Below are positions 18,070-25,692 of a stretch of DNA of 64,000 nt, piece after piece. Within the stretch, counting starts at the first letter, position 1, and each line of letters starts with the position of its first letter. The DNA is from Pseudomonas sp. 30_B (GTDB taxonomy: Bacteria > Pseudomonadota > Gammaproteobacteria > Pseudomonadales > Pseudomonadaceae). Both the position numbers and the translations under genes were made by a program. A model generated the notes under the pieces. It worked only from the letters and a program-made list of their open reading frames with translations, did not search any database and was not told the origin of the DNA. The stretch lies in assembly GCF_017491605.1 (NCBI RefSeq), contig NZ_JAFGYY010000027.1, positions 1-64,000 on the forward strand. Direction: 5' to 3'.

Positions 18070-18420
18070 TTCCACTCATCCCGCTTCTGAAATCTTTTGA
18101 AATATCCAAATGACATCATTTGATGCCGCGATAATGGCAAATCGGGAGTTGTTCGTGGGGCTGTCGTTACAGTGCAATATGCAAGGTCGGGAAAAGTTCA
18201 ATTGAATTTTTGATTAAAAACGACCGCACATCGCGTTCAATACTTTCGTTCAGCTGCCGTTCAGCTTTCTCCATTGCAAGTTGCAATCGTGAAATGCACG
18301 TCATGGCAATCGGCTGCTAGTGGCCAGTGAGCAGCGGGAAGATGTCGATTTCGGAAGGTTTTCTTGCCAGTAGCGGCTGATCGGGGGCCGAAAAAAAATC
18401 TCACGATTTCCCCCGAAGCA

Positions 18421-18429
18421 GACGAACGG
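18421..18429 (-). promoter_or_regulatory. AlgR binding box upstream of algD
   Basis: The minus strand reads CCGTTCGTC, a perfect match to the AlgR consensus. It is about 390 bp upstream of the predicted algD transcription start, close to the distance known for the far-upstream AlgR sites in P. aeruginosa. Confidence 0.75.
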
Positions 18430-18578
18430 TTATCTAGACCCTTCAGGTAGTAAGGTCAATCGGGCATTTTTTGCGCAAGAAATAGACAACCCATGCCCTT
18501 TTGACTGACTCATTCAGTGGTCAATGGCTTACAGGCGATTTGGTATCAGGCGGGGAGGAAGGGCAGGAAAGGCGGGAC

Positions 18579-18598
18579 GGGAGCCCGGCGGGGCTCCC
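18579..18598 (-). terminator. Hairpin after yaaA
   Basis: GGGAGCCC/GGGCTCCC forms an 8-bp stem with a 4-nt loop 10 bp beyond the yaaA stop. No clear T-run follows on the minus strand, so termination strength is uncertain. It would shield the algD control region from yaaA readthrough. Confidence 0.5.
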
Positions 18599-18608
18599 GC
18601 AGGGCGGG

Positions 18609-19388
18609 TCAGTCTTCGGGATGATCGCGCAGGAACACCAGCTGGTCCGCCTTGGAGTGCTCGGCGCTATAGACGTAGCCGGCGTAGTTGAAGTCCTTCA
18701 GGCCTTCGGGGTTCTGCAGGCGCTCCTTGATCACGTAGCGCGCCATCATTCCGCGGGCCTTCTTGGCGTAGAAGCTGATGATCTTGTACTGGCCGTTCTT
18801 CAGGTCCTTGAACTCGGTATCGATCACCCGCGCGTTCAGGGCCTTGCGCTTGACGGCGCCGAAGTACTCGTTGGAGGCGAGGTTCAGCAGCACCTCGTCG
18901 CCCTGCTCGGCCAGGGCCTGGTTCAGCCAGCCGCTGATGCGCTCGCCCCAGAATGCATAGAGGTCCTTGCCACGGGCGTTGGCCAGCCGGGTGCCCATTT
19001 CCAGGCGGTACGGCTGCATCAGGTCCAGCGGGCGCAGCACGCCATACAGGCCGGAGAGCATGCGCAGGTGGCGCTGGGCGAAGTCGAAGTCGTTCTCGCC
19101 GAAGTCCTCGGCCTGCATGCCGGTATAGACGTCACCCTTGAAGGCCAGCAGCGCCTGCTTGGCGTTGGCCGGGGTGAAGTCCGGGTGCCAGCTGCCGAAG
19201 CGCGCGGCGTTCAGGCCGGCGAGCTTGTCCGACAGGTGCATCAGCTCGGCGATCTGCGCCGGCGACAGTTCCCGCAGGATGCCGATCAGTTCCTGGGCAT
19301 CGTCCAGGTGCTCGGGCAGGGTGAAGCGCTGCGTCACCGGCGCGGTGTCGTAGTCCAGGGTCTTGGCGGGGGAAATCACCATCAGCAT
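18609..19388 (-). CDS. yaaA: YaaA family peroxide-stress protein
   Basis: A 259-aa member of the UPF0246/YaaA family. In E. coli, YaaA is induced by peroxide and lowers free intracellular iron. The typical N-terminus MLMVISPAKTLDYD and the signature LSGLYGVLRPLDLMQPYRLEMG are both present, and the length is standard. GGAG precedes the ATG. It diverges from the phoH-like gene and reads toward algD, where a homologue also occurs in P. aeruginosa as I recall. The biochemical function of the family is not settled. Confidence 0.9.
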   Translation of the reverse strand: MLMVISPAKTLDYDTAPVTQRFTLPEHLDDAQELIGILRELSPAQIAELMHLSDKLAGLNAARFGSWHPDFTPANAKQALLAFKGDVYTGMQAEDFGENDFDFAQRHLRMLSGLYGVLRPLDLMQPYRLEMGTRLANARGKDLYAFWGERISGWLNQALAEQGDEVLLNLASNEYFGAVKRKALNARVIDTEFKDLKNGQYKIISFYAKKARGMMARYVIKERLQNPEGLKDFNYAGYVYSAEHSKADQLVFLRDHPED

Positions 19389-19831
19389 CGTGCGGTCTCC
19401 TACAAGCGAGGCGCGATTGTAGGGATTCCCGCGTAACGGCTCCAGCTATGGGGACGATTAGTATCGGCAGGGCTCATGGCTCTGATGGCGAGAGCGTTGC
19501 CGGACGGCCCCGGAGGGATCGGGAGAGGGGGGAGGGAGGTTTTGCCAGGGATAGGACTTTTAAAACTAGCGCTCCGCGAAGGCCTCGCCAAGCTATTTCG
19601 ACGCAGGAAGAAAAAAAGCTGCTTGAGAAGGAAAAAGACTTTTTATCGTCATGTTTTTTCCTGTATTTCTGGAGACGTAGACCGCCGAACCCTGCAGACA
19701 GGTGGCGGCCCCGGCCCGTCCCCTCATATGCAGTGCTCTCGTGCCCCGGTAGCGAGAGCTGGCGGCTCACCGCGCGGCGGAGCGCTGTAATGGCATTCCG
19801 TCGTAACGCCCCACTAAGAGGTGAACCGCGT
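19389..19831. other. 443-bp divergent spacer between yaaA and phoH-like gene, with G-quadruplex motif
   Basis: No gene is convincing here. Positions 19515-19536 hold four G-tracts (GGG-N3-GGG-N3-GGGGGG-N1-GGG), a canonical intramolecular quadruplex motif on the plus strand. Downstream, 19610-19661 is rich in A and T runs. The phoH frame is open through the whole spacer, but no ribosome site or conserved protein sequence supports a longer protein. Confidence 0.6.
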
Positions 19832-21223
19832 ATGGATGACCATGGACGCTCCAGCCCGACCCAGCCCACCCTGTACGTCCTCGATACCAACGTTCTGATC
19901 CACGATCCAAACGCCTTGCTGAATTTCCAGGAGCACCACGTCGCGATCCCGATGACGGTGCTGGAGGAACTGGACAAGCTCAAGACCGGCAAGCACACCG
20001 TGGCTGCGGAATGCCGCCAGGCGATCCGCCTCATCGATTCGGTGCTGGGAGAAGCAACCCCCGAGCAGGTGGAGGATGGGGTTCCCATCCAGCGTGGCAA
20101 GAGCGGCCCCTGCGGCAGTCTGTCGATCCTCATGAGCAAGCGGGCCGAGCCGATCACCTGGCTGCCCGAGCACCTGAACGACAACAAGATCATCAACCAG
20201 CTGGTGGAGCTGAAGAGTCGCCACAGCAGCAAGCGCGTGGTGCTGGTCACCAAAGACATCAACATGCGCCTGAAGGCGCGTGCCTGCGGGGTGTTCGCCG
20301 AGGACTACCACACTGACCAGCTGGTGGATGACGTCAACCTGCTGTCGCGTGGCTATCACTCGCTGTCCGGCTCGTTCTGGGACCGCGTGAGCAAGGTCGA
20401 GACCCGTCAGGACCATGGGCGTACCTGGCATCGCGTGCAGCTCACCGACAACCTGCCGGCCGTGCACATCAACGAGTTCATCGTCGACGAGCAGGGCTTC
20501 GTCGGCTGGATCAAGGGCATCCAGCAGGATGAGCTGCTGATCCTCGACCTGCACCAGGAGCCGCTGCTGCACCAGGAAGCCTGGGGCCTCAGGCCGCGCG
20601 ACATCTACCAGGCGCTGGCGCTCTATGCGCTGCTCGACCCGGACATCCACCTGGTCAACCTGTCCGGCGCCGCGGGCTCGGGCAAGACCATCCTGGCCCT
20701 GGCCGCCGCCATCGAGCAGACCATGGTCAGCAAGCGCTACCGTCGGATCATCGCCACCCGCAGCGTGCAGGGGCTGGACGAGGACATCGGCTTCCTGCCG
20801 GGCACCGAGGCGGAGAAGATGGAGCCCTGGCTCGGCGCCATCACCGACAACCTGGAGGCGCTGCATTCGGATGACGAGTGCACCCACGGCAGCGTCGACT
20901 ACATCCTCAGCAAGGTGCCGCTGCAGTTCAAATCGCTGAACTACATCCGCGGCCGCAGCTTCCAGCAGAGCCTGATCCTCATCGACGAGTGCCAGAACCT
21001 CACCCCGCACCAGATGAAGACCATCATCACCCGTGCCGGCAACGGCTCGAAGGTGGTCTGTCTGGGCAACCTGGCGCAGATCGACACACCGTACCTGTCG
21101 GCGACCAGCTCGGGCCTGACCTACCTGACCGAGCGCTTCAAGGACTTCCCCCACGGCGTGCACGTGACCCTGCAAGGGGTGCCGCGCTCGGTGCTGGCGG
21201 AGTTTGCCGAAGCCCATCTGTAA
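19832..21223 (+). CDS. PIN-PhoH fusion ATPase (YlaK-like)
   Basis: A 463-aa protein with an N-terminal PIN nuclease-like domain (LYVLDTNVLIHDPNALLNF at about residue 14) and a C-terminal PhoH P-loop domain. Walker A is SGAAGSGKT and Walker B is LILIDECQNLT; GNLAQID follows. Proteins of this class (PhoH2-like) have been reported to couple RNA unwinding with RNA cleavage, so an RNA-processing role is likely but not shown here. The ATG at 19832 follows AGAGGTG and starts just before the PIN domain. It is followed by a terminator and then the moa genes. Confidence 0.9.
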   Translation: MDDHGRSSPTQPTLYVLDTNVLIHDPNALLNFQEHHVAIPMTVLEELDKLKTGKHTVAAECRQAIRLIDSVLGEATPEQVEDGVPIQRGKSGPCGSLSILMSKRAEPITWLPEHLNDNKIINQLVELKSRHSSKRVVLVTKDINMRLKARACGVFAEDYHTDQLVDDVNLLSRGYHSLSGSFWDRVSKVETRQDHGRTWHRVQLTDNLPAVHINEFIVDEQGFVGWIKGIQQDELLILDLHQEPLLHQEAWGLRPRDIYQALALYALLDPDIHLVNLSGAAGSGKTILALAAAIEQTMVSKRYRRIIATRSVQGLDEDIGFLPGTEAEKMEPWLGAITDNLEALHSDDECTHGSVDYILSKVPLQFKSLNYIRGRSFQQSLILIDECQNLTPHQMKTIITRAGNGSKVVCLGNLAQIDTPYLSATSSGLTYLTERFKDFPHGVHVTLQGVPRSVLAEFAEAHL

Positions 21224-21230
21224 CCACCCC

Positions 21231-21256
21231 GGCCCGCCAATCGGCGGGCCTTTTCT
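21231..21256 (+). terminator. Terminator of the phoH-like gene
   Basis: GGCCCGCC (21231-21238) and GGCGGGCC (21243-21250) form an 8-bp stem with a 4-nt loop, followed by TTTTCTT. It lies 7 bp after the stop codon. Confidence 0.85.
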
Positions 21257-21325
21257 TCCGGCGCAGCGGTTCGTCGCGAGCCGCTGTCGCTGCATCGCCC
21301 GAGCACGCGCGCATACCTCTTTTTG

Positions 21326-21333
21326 TATACAAT
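21326..21333 (+). promoter_or_regulatory. Possible -10 element for moaCDE
   Basis: TATACAAT stands out in GC-rich DNA about 100 bp upstream of moaC and after the preceding terminator. No convincing -35 sequence was found 16-18 bp upstream. Confidence 0.4.
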
Positions 21334-21429
21334 CCTCTCCCCATCGCGCCGCTCGCCGTACTGCCAGCCGAGCGCCCCGGGGTTACACTGTCCCCTTGAT
21401 CGTCCGCAATCTCCGGAGAGTTCCTGCCC

Positions 21430-21921
21430 GTGCTGACCCATCTCGATTCCCAAGGCCGCGCCAACATGGTCGACGTCACCGAAAAAGCCGTGACGTCCCG
21501 CGAGGCGGTGGCCGAAGCCCGGGTGCGCATGCTCCCGGACACCCTCAGGCTGATCCAGGATGGCGGCCACCCCAAGGGCGACGTGTTCGCCGTGGCGCGC
21601 ATCGCCGGCATCCAGGCGGCGAAGAAGACCCATGAGCTGATCCCGCTGTGCCACCCGCTGCTGCTCACCAGCGTCAAGGTCGAGCTGACCGCCGAGGGTG
21701 AAGACACCGTGCACATCGTCGCCCGCTGCAAGCTGGCCGGGCAGACCGGTGTGGAGATGGAAGCGCTGACCGCCGCCAGCGTCGCCGCGCTGACCATCTA
21801 CGACATGTGCAAGGCCGTGGACCGTGGCATGATCATCGACAGCGTGCGCGTGCTGGAGAAGCTCGGCGGCAAGAGCGGTCATTACGTTGCTACAGAAGGC
21901 GTAGCAGGAGACACCCCATGA
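21430..21921 (+). CDS. moaC: MoaC: cyclic pyranopterin monophosphate synthase
   Basis: It acts after MoaA in the first step of molybdenum cofactor synthesis, turning the cyclised GTP intermediate into cyclic pyranopterin monophosphate. It is 163 aa, the usual length. LTHLDSQGRANMVDVTEK at the N-terminus and the active-site stretch IPLCHPLLL are present. It starts with GTG behind CGGAGAG. Its stop overlaps the moaD start (ATGA), so moaC, moaD and moaE form one coupled unit. Confidence 0.97.
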   Translation: MLTHLDSQGRANMVDVTEKAVTSREAVAEARVRMLPDTLRLIQDGGHPKGDVFAVARIAGIQAAKKTHELIPLCHPLLLTSVKVELTAEGEDTVHIVARCKLAGQTGVEMEALTAASVAALTIYDMCKAVDRGMIIDSVRVLEKLGGKSGHYVATEGVAGDTP

Positions 21922-22166
21922 TCCGCGTGCAGTACTTCGCCCGCTACCGCGAAGCCCTCGGCCTGGACGGCGAGCAACTGAACTGGAGCGAGTCCCTGGC
22001 CAGCCTGGACGACCTGCGCGGTCTGTTGCTGGAGCGGGGCGGCGCCTGGGCGGTGCTGGGCGAGCAGAACCTGATGTGCGCGCGCAACCAGGAGCTGTGC
22101 TCCCTCGACGAGCCCCTCGCCGATGGCGACGAGGTGGCCTTCTTCCCCACCGTGACCGGAGGCTGA
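21918..22166 (+). CDS. moaD: MoaD: small subunit of molybdopterin synthase
   Basis: A ubiquitin-like sulfur carrier of 82 aa. It ends in the required Gly-Gly (TVTGG), which is thiocarboxylated by MoeB-type enzymes and donates sulfur to cyclic pyranopterin monophosphate with MoaE. The frame is open upstream inside moaC, but MIRVQYFARYREALG at 21918 is the natural start and overlaps the moaC stop. moaE begins 4 bp later. Confidence 0.96.
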   Translation: MIRVQYFARYREALGLDGEQLNWSESLASLDDLRGLLLERGGAWAVLGEQNLMCARNQELCSLDEPLADGDEVAFFPTVTGG

Positions 22167-22170
22167 GGCC

Positions 22171-22623
22171 ATGACGATCCGCGTCCAGTCGGCGGCCTTC
22201 GATCCGGGCGCCGAACTCAATGCGCTGCACGACGCCAACGTCGGGGTCGGCGCGGTGGTCGGCTTCGTCGGCTATGTACGCGACTTCAATGAGGGCCGCG
22301 AGGTGGGCGGCATGTTCCTCGAACACTACCCCGGCATGACCGAGAAGGCCCTGGAGAAGATCGCCGTCGAGGCCCGCGAGCGCTGGCCGCTGCTGCGCCT
22401 GGACATCCTGCATCGCATCGGCCGCCTGGAGCCGGGCGAGCCCATCGTCTTCGTCGGCACCGCCAGTGCGCACCGCCAGGCGGCGTTCGACGCCTGCAAC
22501 TTCGTCATGGACTACCTCAAGACCCGCGCGCCGTTCTGGAAGAAGGAAGACACCACAGACGGTCCGCGCTGGGTCGAAGGCCGCTGCAGCGACAAGGAAG
22601 CCGCGGAGCGTTGGAAGAGCTGA
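22171..22623 (+). CDS. moaE: MoaE: large subunit of molybdopterin synthase
   Basis: The catalytic subunit (150 aa) that, with MoaD, adds two sulfurs to make molybdopterin. The family motif LEHYPGMTEKALEKI and the C-terminal active-site lysines in PFWKKED are visible. It lies 4 bp after moaD. The next gene, moaB, is separated by a 335-bp repeat-containing gap, so it is probably transcribed separately. Confidence 0.97.
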   Translation: MTIRVQSAAFDPGAELNALHDANVGVGAVVGFVGYVRDFNEGREVGGMFLEHYPGMTEKALEKIAVEARERWPLLRLDILHRIGRLEPGEPIVFVGTASAHRQAAFDACNFVMDYLKTRAPFWKKEDTTDGPRWVEGRCSDKEAAERWKS

Positions 22624-22958
22624 GCCATCTGACTGCGGTTTTTGACGCGCTGCGGGCCAATCGCGGACGGAGTCCGCTCCTACACCCATGCTCAGCCCCG
22701 AAGCGCCATTGTAGGAGCGGGCCATGCCCGCGATCGCGCGCATGGCGCGCTCCTGCAGGTTGGCTCCCAGCGTCTCCATTCGCGTAGGAGCGGACTTTGT
22801 CCGCGATGGCTTCTGGCGCGTTGCAGGTTAATCGCAAGGGTATCTGCTCCTACTGCCCCGCACGCGCCGGGGTAGTACCTCCTAGGAGGAATGGGCGGTA
22901 GAGGGGAAGGGGCGCAGGCTGGCGCCAGCCCTTTTTGCTCCCTACCGGAGAGCCCTTC
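22624..22958. repeat. REP-like palindrome cluster between moaE and moaB
   Basis: No gene is seen. Three copies of the GTAGGAGCGG...CCGCGAT palindrome lie at about 22659-22683, 22710-22740 and 22783-22810, in both orientations. The last ~140 bp should hold the moaB promoter and ribosome site (CCGGAGAG before the ATG); no clear promoter was recognised. Confidence 0.75.
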
Positions 22959-23513
22959 ATGAGCCATCTCAGCACCCCGGAATTCCAGCCGCTGGAGATC
23001 GCGGTCCTCACCGTCAGCGATACCCGCAGCCTGCACAACGACACCTCCGGCCAGGCCCTGGTGACCTCGCTGCAACGCGCCGGCCATGCCCTCGCTCAGC
23101 GCCGGCTGGTGATCGACGACATCTACCAGATCCGCGCCGTGGTCTCGGCCTGGATCGCCGATCCCAAGGTCCAGGTCGGCCTGATCACCGGCGGCACCGG
23201 CTTCACCGTCCGCGACAACACCCCACAGGCCGTCGCGCCCTTGCTGGAGCGCACCGTGGATGGCTTCGGCGAACTGTTCCGGCAGATTTCCCGCGAGGAA
23301 ATCGGCACCTCCACCCTCCAGTCCCGTGCCATCGCCGGCATCAGCAACGGCACGCTGATCTGCTGCCTGCCCGGCTCCACCGGCGCCTGCCTGACCGCCT
23401 GGGAAAAGATCCTCCTGCAGCAGCTCGACAGCCGCACCAGGCCCTGCAATTTCGTCCCCCATCTCAAGCGCCTGCCCGAGCGCCCGGTGCTGGCCTGCGG
23501 TACACGCGCATGA
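22959..23513 (+). CDS. moaB: MoaB: molybdopterin adenylyltransferase-type protein
   Basis: This 184-aa member of the MogA/MoaB family is expected to adenylylate molybdopterin before molybdenum insertion. Motifs GGTGFTVRDNTPQAVAPLLER and CLPGSTGACLTAW are typical. I start at MSHLSTPEFQ (22959) rather than eight codons upstream because CCGGAG precedes it. It overlaps moeA by ATGA. A paralogue may exist elsewhere in the genome. Confidence 0.93.
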   Translation: MSHLSTPEFQPLEIAVLTVSDTRSLHNDTSGQALVTSLQRAGHALAQRRLVIDDIYQIRAVVSAWIADPKVQVGLITGGTGFTVRDNTPQAVAPLLERTVDGFGELFRQISREEIGTSTLQSRAIAGISNGTLICCLPGSTGACLTAWEKILLQQLDSRTRPCNFVPHLKRLPERPVLACGTRA

Positions 23514-24745
23514 GCACCTGCGGTTGTTCCGGCGCCGGCCTGCGTCCGGTGGACGAGGCCATTGCCGCGCTGATGGATTTCGTCCCCCTGGCGCCGCCGA
23601 CCGTGCGCGTCGATCTGGAGCATGCGCTGGGCCGCGTGCTGGCCGAGGACGTGCGCTCCCCCATCGACCTGCCACTGTGGGACAACAGTGCGATGGACGG
23701 CTACGCCCTGCACAGCACCGACATGGGCCCGGCTGGCGCGCGGCTGAATATCGCCGGCTGCATCGCTGCCGGCGATGCAGCCCAGGTCGAACTGCAATCC
23801 GGCCAGGCCATGCGCATCTTCACCGGCGCGCCGTTGCCGCCGGGGGCGGACAGCGTGATCGCCCAGGAAGACTGCCAGGTCGATGGCGACTGGCTGCAGG
23901 TGCCCGTGGTCACCCATGGCAGCCATGTGCGCCGTCGCGGTGAGGAACTGTGCGAAGGCGATGCCTTGCTCAGTGCCGGAAAGAAACTGCGCGCGCAGGA
24001 TCTCGGCCTGCTCGCCAGCGTCGGACTGGACCGCGTAAACGTCTACCGCCCGCTGCGCGTCTGCCTGCTGAGCAGCGGCGACGAACTTCGCGAGCCCGGT
24101 GAGCCACTGGCGCCGGGGCAGATCTACAACGCCAACCGCTTCAGCATCGGCGCGTTGCTGCGCGGCTGGGGCATGGAAGTCCACGACTACGGCGTGCTCG
24201 CCGACACCCTGGTGGCCAGCCGCGATGCGCTGAGTTTGGCCGCGTCGGAATGGGACGTCCTGATCACCAGCGGCGGCGTGTCGGTGGGGGACCGCGACTA
24301 CCTCAAGCAGGCGATCCAGGAGCTGGGTGAGTTGCACCTGTGGAAGCTGAAGATGCAGCCGGGCAAGCCGCTGGTCTTCGGCAGCATCGCCGGCAAGCCG
24401 TGGATCGGCCTGCCGGGCAATCCGGCCGCCGCGCTGGTCACCGCACTGGTGGTGGCGCGGCCGTTCCTCTGGCGTGCCCAGGGGCACGGCGATGTGGAGA
24501 CGCTGCCGGTGACATTGCCGGCGGGCTTCGACTGGCCCACGGCCAACTCGCGGCGCCAGTACCTGCGCGCGCGCCTGGAGCTGGATGAGACCGGCGTGGC
24601 CCGCATCTGCCTGCACCCGCAGCAGGGCTCGGCCATGCTGCGCGCGGCGAGCTGGGCCGACGGCCTGGCGGTGGTGGAGGCCGGGCGCACCCTGCGTGTG
24701 GGCGAGCCGCTGCCCTTTCTGTCGTTCAGCGAACTCGGCGCCTGA
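23510..24745 (+). CDS. moeA: MoeA: molybdopterin molybdenumtransferase
   Basis: It inserts molybdate into adenylylated molybdopterin, the last general step in cofactor synthesis. It is 411 aa. Motifs seen are PLWDNSAMDGYAL, TGAPLPPGADSVI, SSGDEL, TSGGVSVGDRDYLK and GLPGNPAAALVT. A Cys-containing leader (MSTCGCSGAGL) precedes the conserved core. The start codon overlaps the moaB stop. It is followed by hairpin repeats and then the convergent narL. Confidence 0.96.
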   Translation: MSTCGCSGAGLRPVDEAIAALMDFVPLAPPTVRVDLEHALGRVLAEDVRSPIDLPLWDNSAMDGYALHSTDMGPAGARLNIAGCIAAGDAAQVELQSGQAMRIFTGAPLPPGADSVIAQEDCQVDGDWLQVPVVTHGSHVRRRGEELCEGDALLSAGKKLRAQDLGLLASVGLDRVNVYRPLRVCLLSSGDELREPGEPLAPGQIYNANRFSIGALLRGWGMEVHDYGVLADTLVASRDALSLAASEWDVLITSGGVSVGDRDYLKQAIQELGELHLWKLKMQPGKPLVFGSIAGKPWIGLPGNPAAALVTALVVARPFLWRAQGHGDVETLPVTLPAGFDWPTANSRRQYLRARLELDETGVARICLHPQQGSAMLRAASWADGLAVVEAGRTLRVGEPLPFLSFSELGA

Positions 24746-25038
24746 CACCCTTCCGGCTGCCCTGTGTGCTCTTGTAGGAGTGGGCCATGCCTGCGATCGC
24801 GACGCCTCGCCTCCATCGTCGCAGGAGATTGGCGGATAACGCCTGTGGCGTTATGCGCCCTACGTGCTGAATCAAGCCGCGCGGAGGACTACCGCCTGTG
24901 AGGTAGGGCGTACAACCGTTCGCGGTTGTACGCCGATACACCAGGCGTATCGGCGACCCCATGGTTGAGTTCGGAGTGCTCTGGAGCCACGGCTAGACGG
25001 CGTATAACGTCGAACGTTATACGCCCTACGACTGGGCT
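24746..25038. repeat. Four palindromes between convergent moeA and narL
   Basis: One GTAGGAG-type palindrome lies at about 24774-24803. Three palindromes of a second family follow at about 24831-24865, 24901-24937 and 24997-25030. These share CGTAGGGCG-type ends but have different stems (GCC/GGC, ACCG/CGGT, ACGT/ACGT) that stay paired. They may also terminate both convergent transcripts. No gene is present. Confidence 0.75.
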
Positions 25039-25692
25039 TCAGACCAAATGGTTCTCCACCGCCCACACCGCCGCCTCGACGCGCGAACGCATGCCCAGCT
25101 TGTGCAGCACGCGCTTGACGTGGACCTTCACGGTGCCTTCGGTGATGTCGAGTTTGCGCGCGATCATCTTGTTGCTGTAGCCGTGGGAGAGCTGGCGGAG
25201 GATCTGCCGCTCGCGGTCGGTGAGTTCCTCGATGCCCTTCGGGCGGTCGTCGCCGCGCAAGGCCTGGGCCAGTACCTGGGTCAACTGCGGGCTGATGGTG
25301 AGCTGGCCGGTGGCAGCCTGGCGGATGTGTTCCAGCAGGCGCTCGGGCTCCATGTCCTTGAGCAGGTAGCCGTCGGCGCCGGCGCGCAGCACGTTGATCA
25401 CGTCGTTGCGGTCATCGGAGACGGTGAACACCACGATGCGCGCGTCCTCGCCGTTCTCGCGCATGGCGCGCAGGGTATCGAGGCCGGTCATGCCCTTCAT
25501 GTTGAGGTCGAGCAGGATCATGTCCGGCTCCAGCTCCGCGGCCAGGCGCAGCGCTTCCTCGCCGCTGCCGGCTTCGCCCACCACTTCCAGGTCGTCCTCG
25601 AACTCCAGCAACTGGACCACGCCCTTGCGCATCATCGGGTGGTCGTCGACGAGCAGGATGCGCGCGCGGTCGTCGGTGGGGGTGGCCGTCAT
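25039..25692 (-). CDS. narL: NarL: nitrate/nitrite response regulator
   Basis: A response regulator of 217 aa with an N-terminal receiver domain (phospho-acceptor D62 in ILLDLNM; acidic pair D16-D17) and a C-terminal LuxR-type helix-turn-helix (LTDRERQILRQLSHGYSNKMIARKLDITEGTVKVHV). When phosphorylated by NarX it binds TACYYMT heptamers. A good 7-2-7 site lies in the narX-narK1 spacer. It overlaps narX by ATGA and forms an operon with it. Confidence 0.96.
   Translation of the reverse strand: MTATPTDDRARILLVDDHPMMRKGVVQLLEFEDDLEVVGEAGSGEEALRLAAELEPDMILLDLNMKGMTGLDTLRAMRENGEDARIVVFTVSDDRNDVINVLRAGADGYLLKDMEPERLLEHIRQAATGQLTISPQLTQVLAQALRGDDRPKGIEELTDRERQILRQLSHGYSNKMIARKLDITEGTVKVHVKRVLHKLGMRSRVEAAVWAVENHLV

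Larger units (their letters stand above)
17621..18578 (-). promoter_or_regulatory. algD upstream regulatory region, AT-rich, no gene
   Basis: Nearly 1 kb without a credible gene separates algD from yaaA. It is visibly more AT-rich than its neighbours, as is typical of the algD control region, where AlgU, AlgR, IHF and other factors act at a distance. A promoter and one AlgR box are annotated separately. Partial AlgR-like cores (CCGTTCAGC near 18257, GTTCGT near 18153) are too degenerate to call. Confidence 0.8.

Noticed and set aside
19476..19790. 104-codon plus-strand frame between yaaA and the phoH-like gene
   Set aside because: Arg/Gly-rich translation of a G-rich and A-rich spacer, no ribosome site, no recognisable domain.
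21251..21429. Moco-responsive riboswitch upstream of moaC
   Set aside because: The leader after the phoH terminator is short and shows no recognisable multi-stem aptamer. A covariance-model search with the Moco RNA family would be needed to support it.
24774..25030. CRISPR-like regularly spaced repeats
   Set aside because: Elements are individually palindromic, unequal in sequence and spacing, and lack cas genes. They fit REP-like intergenic repeats.
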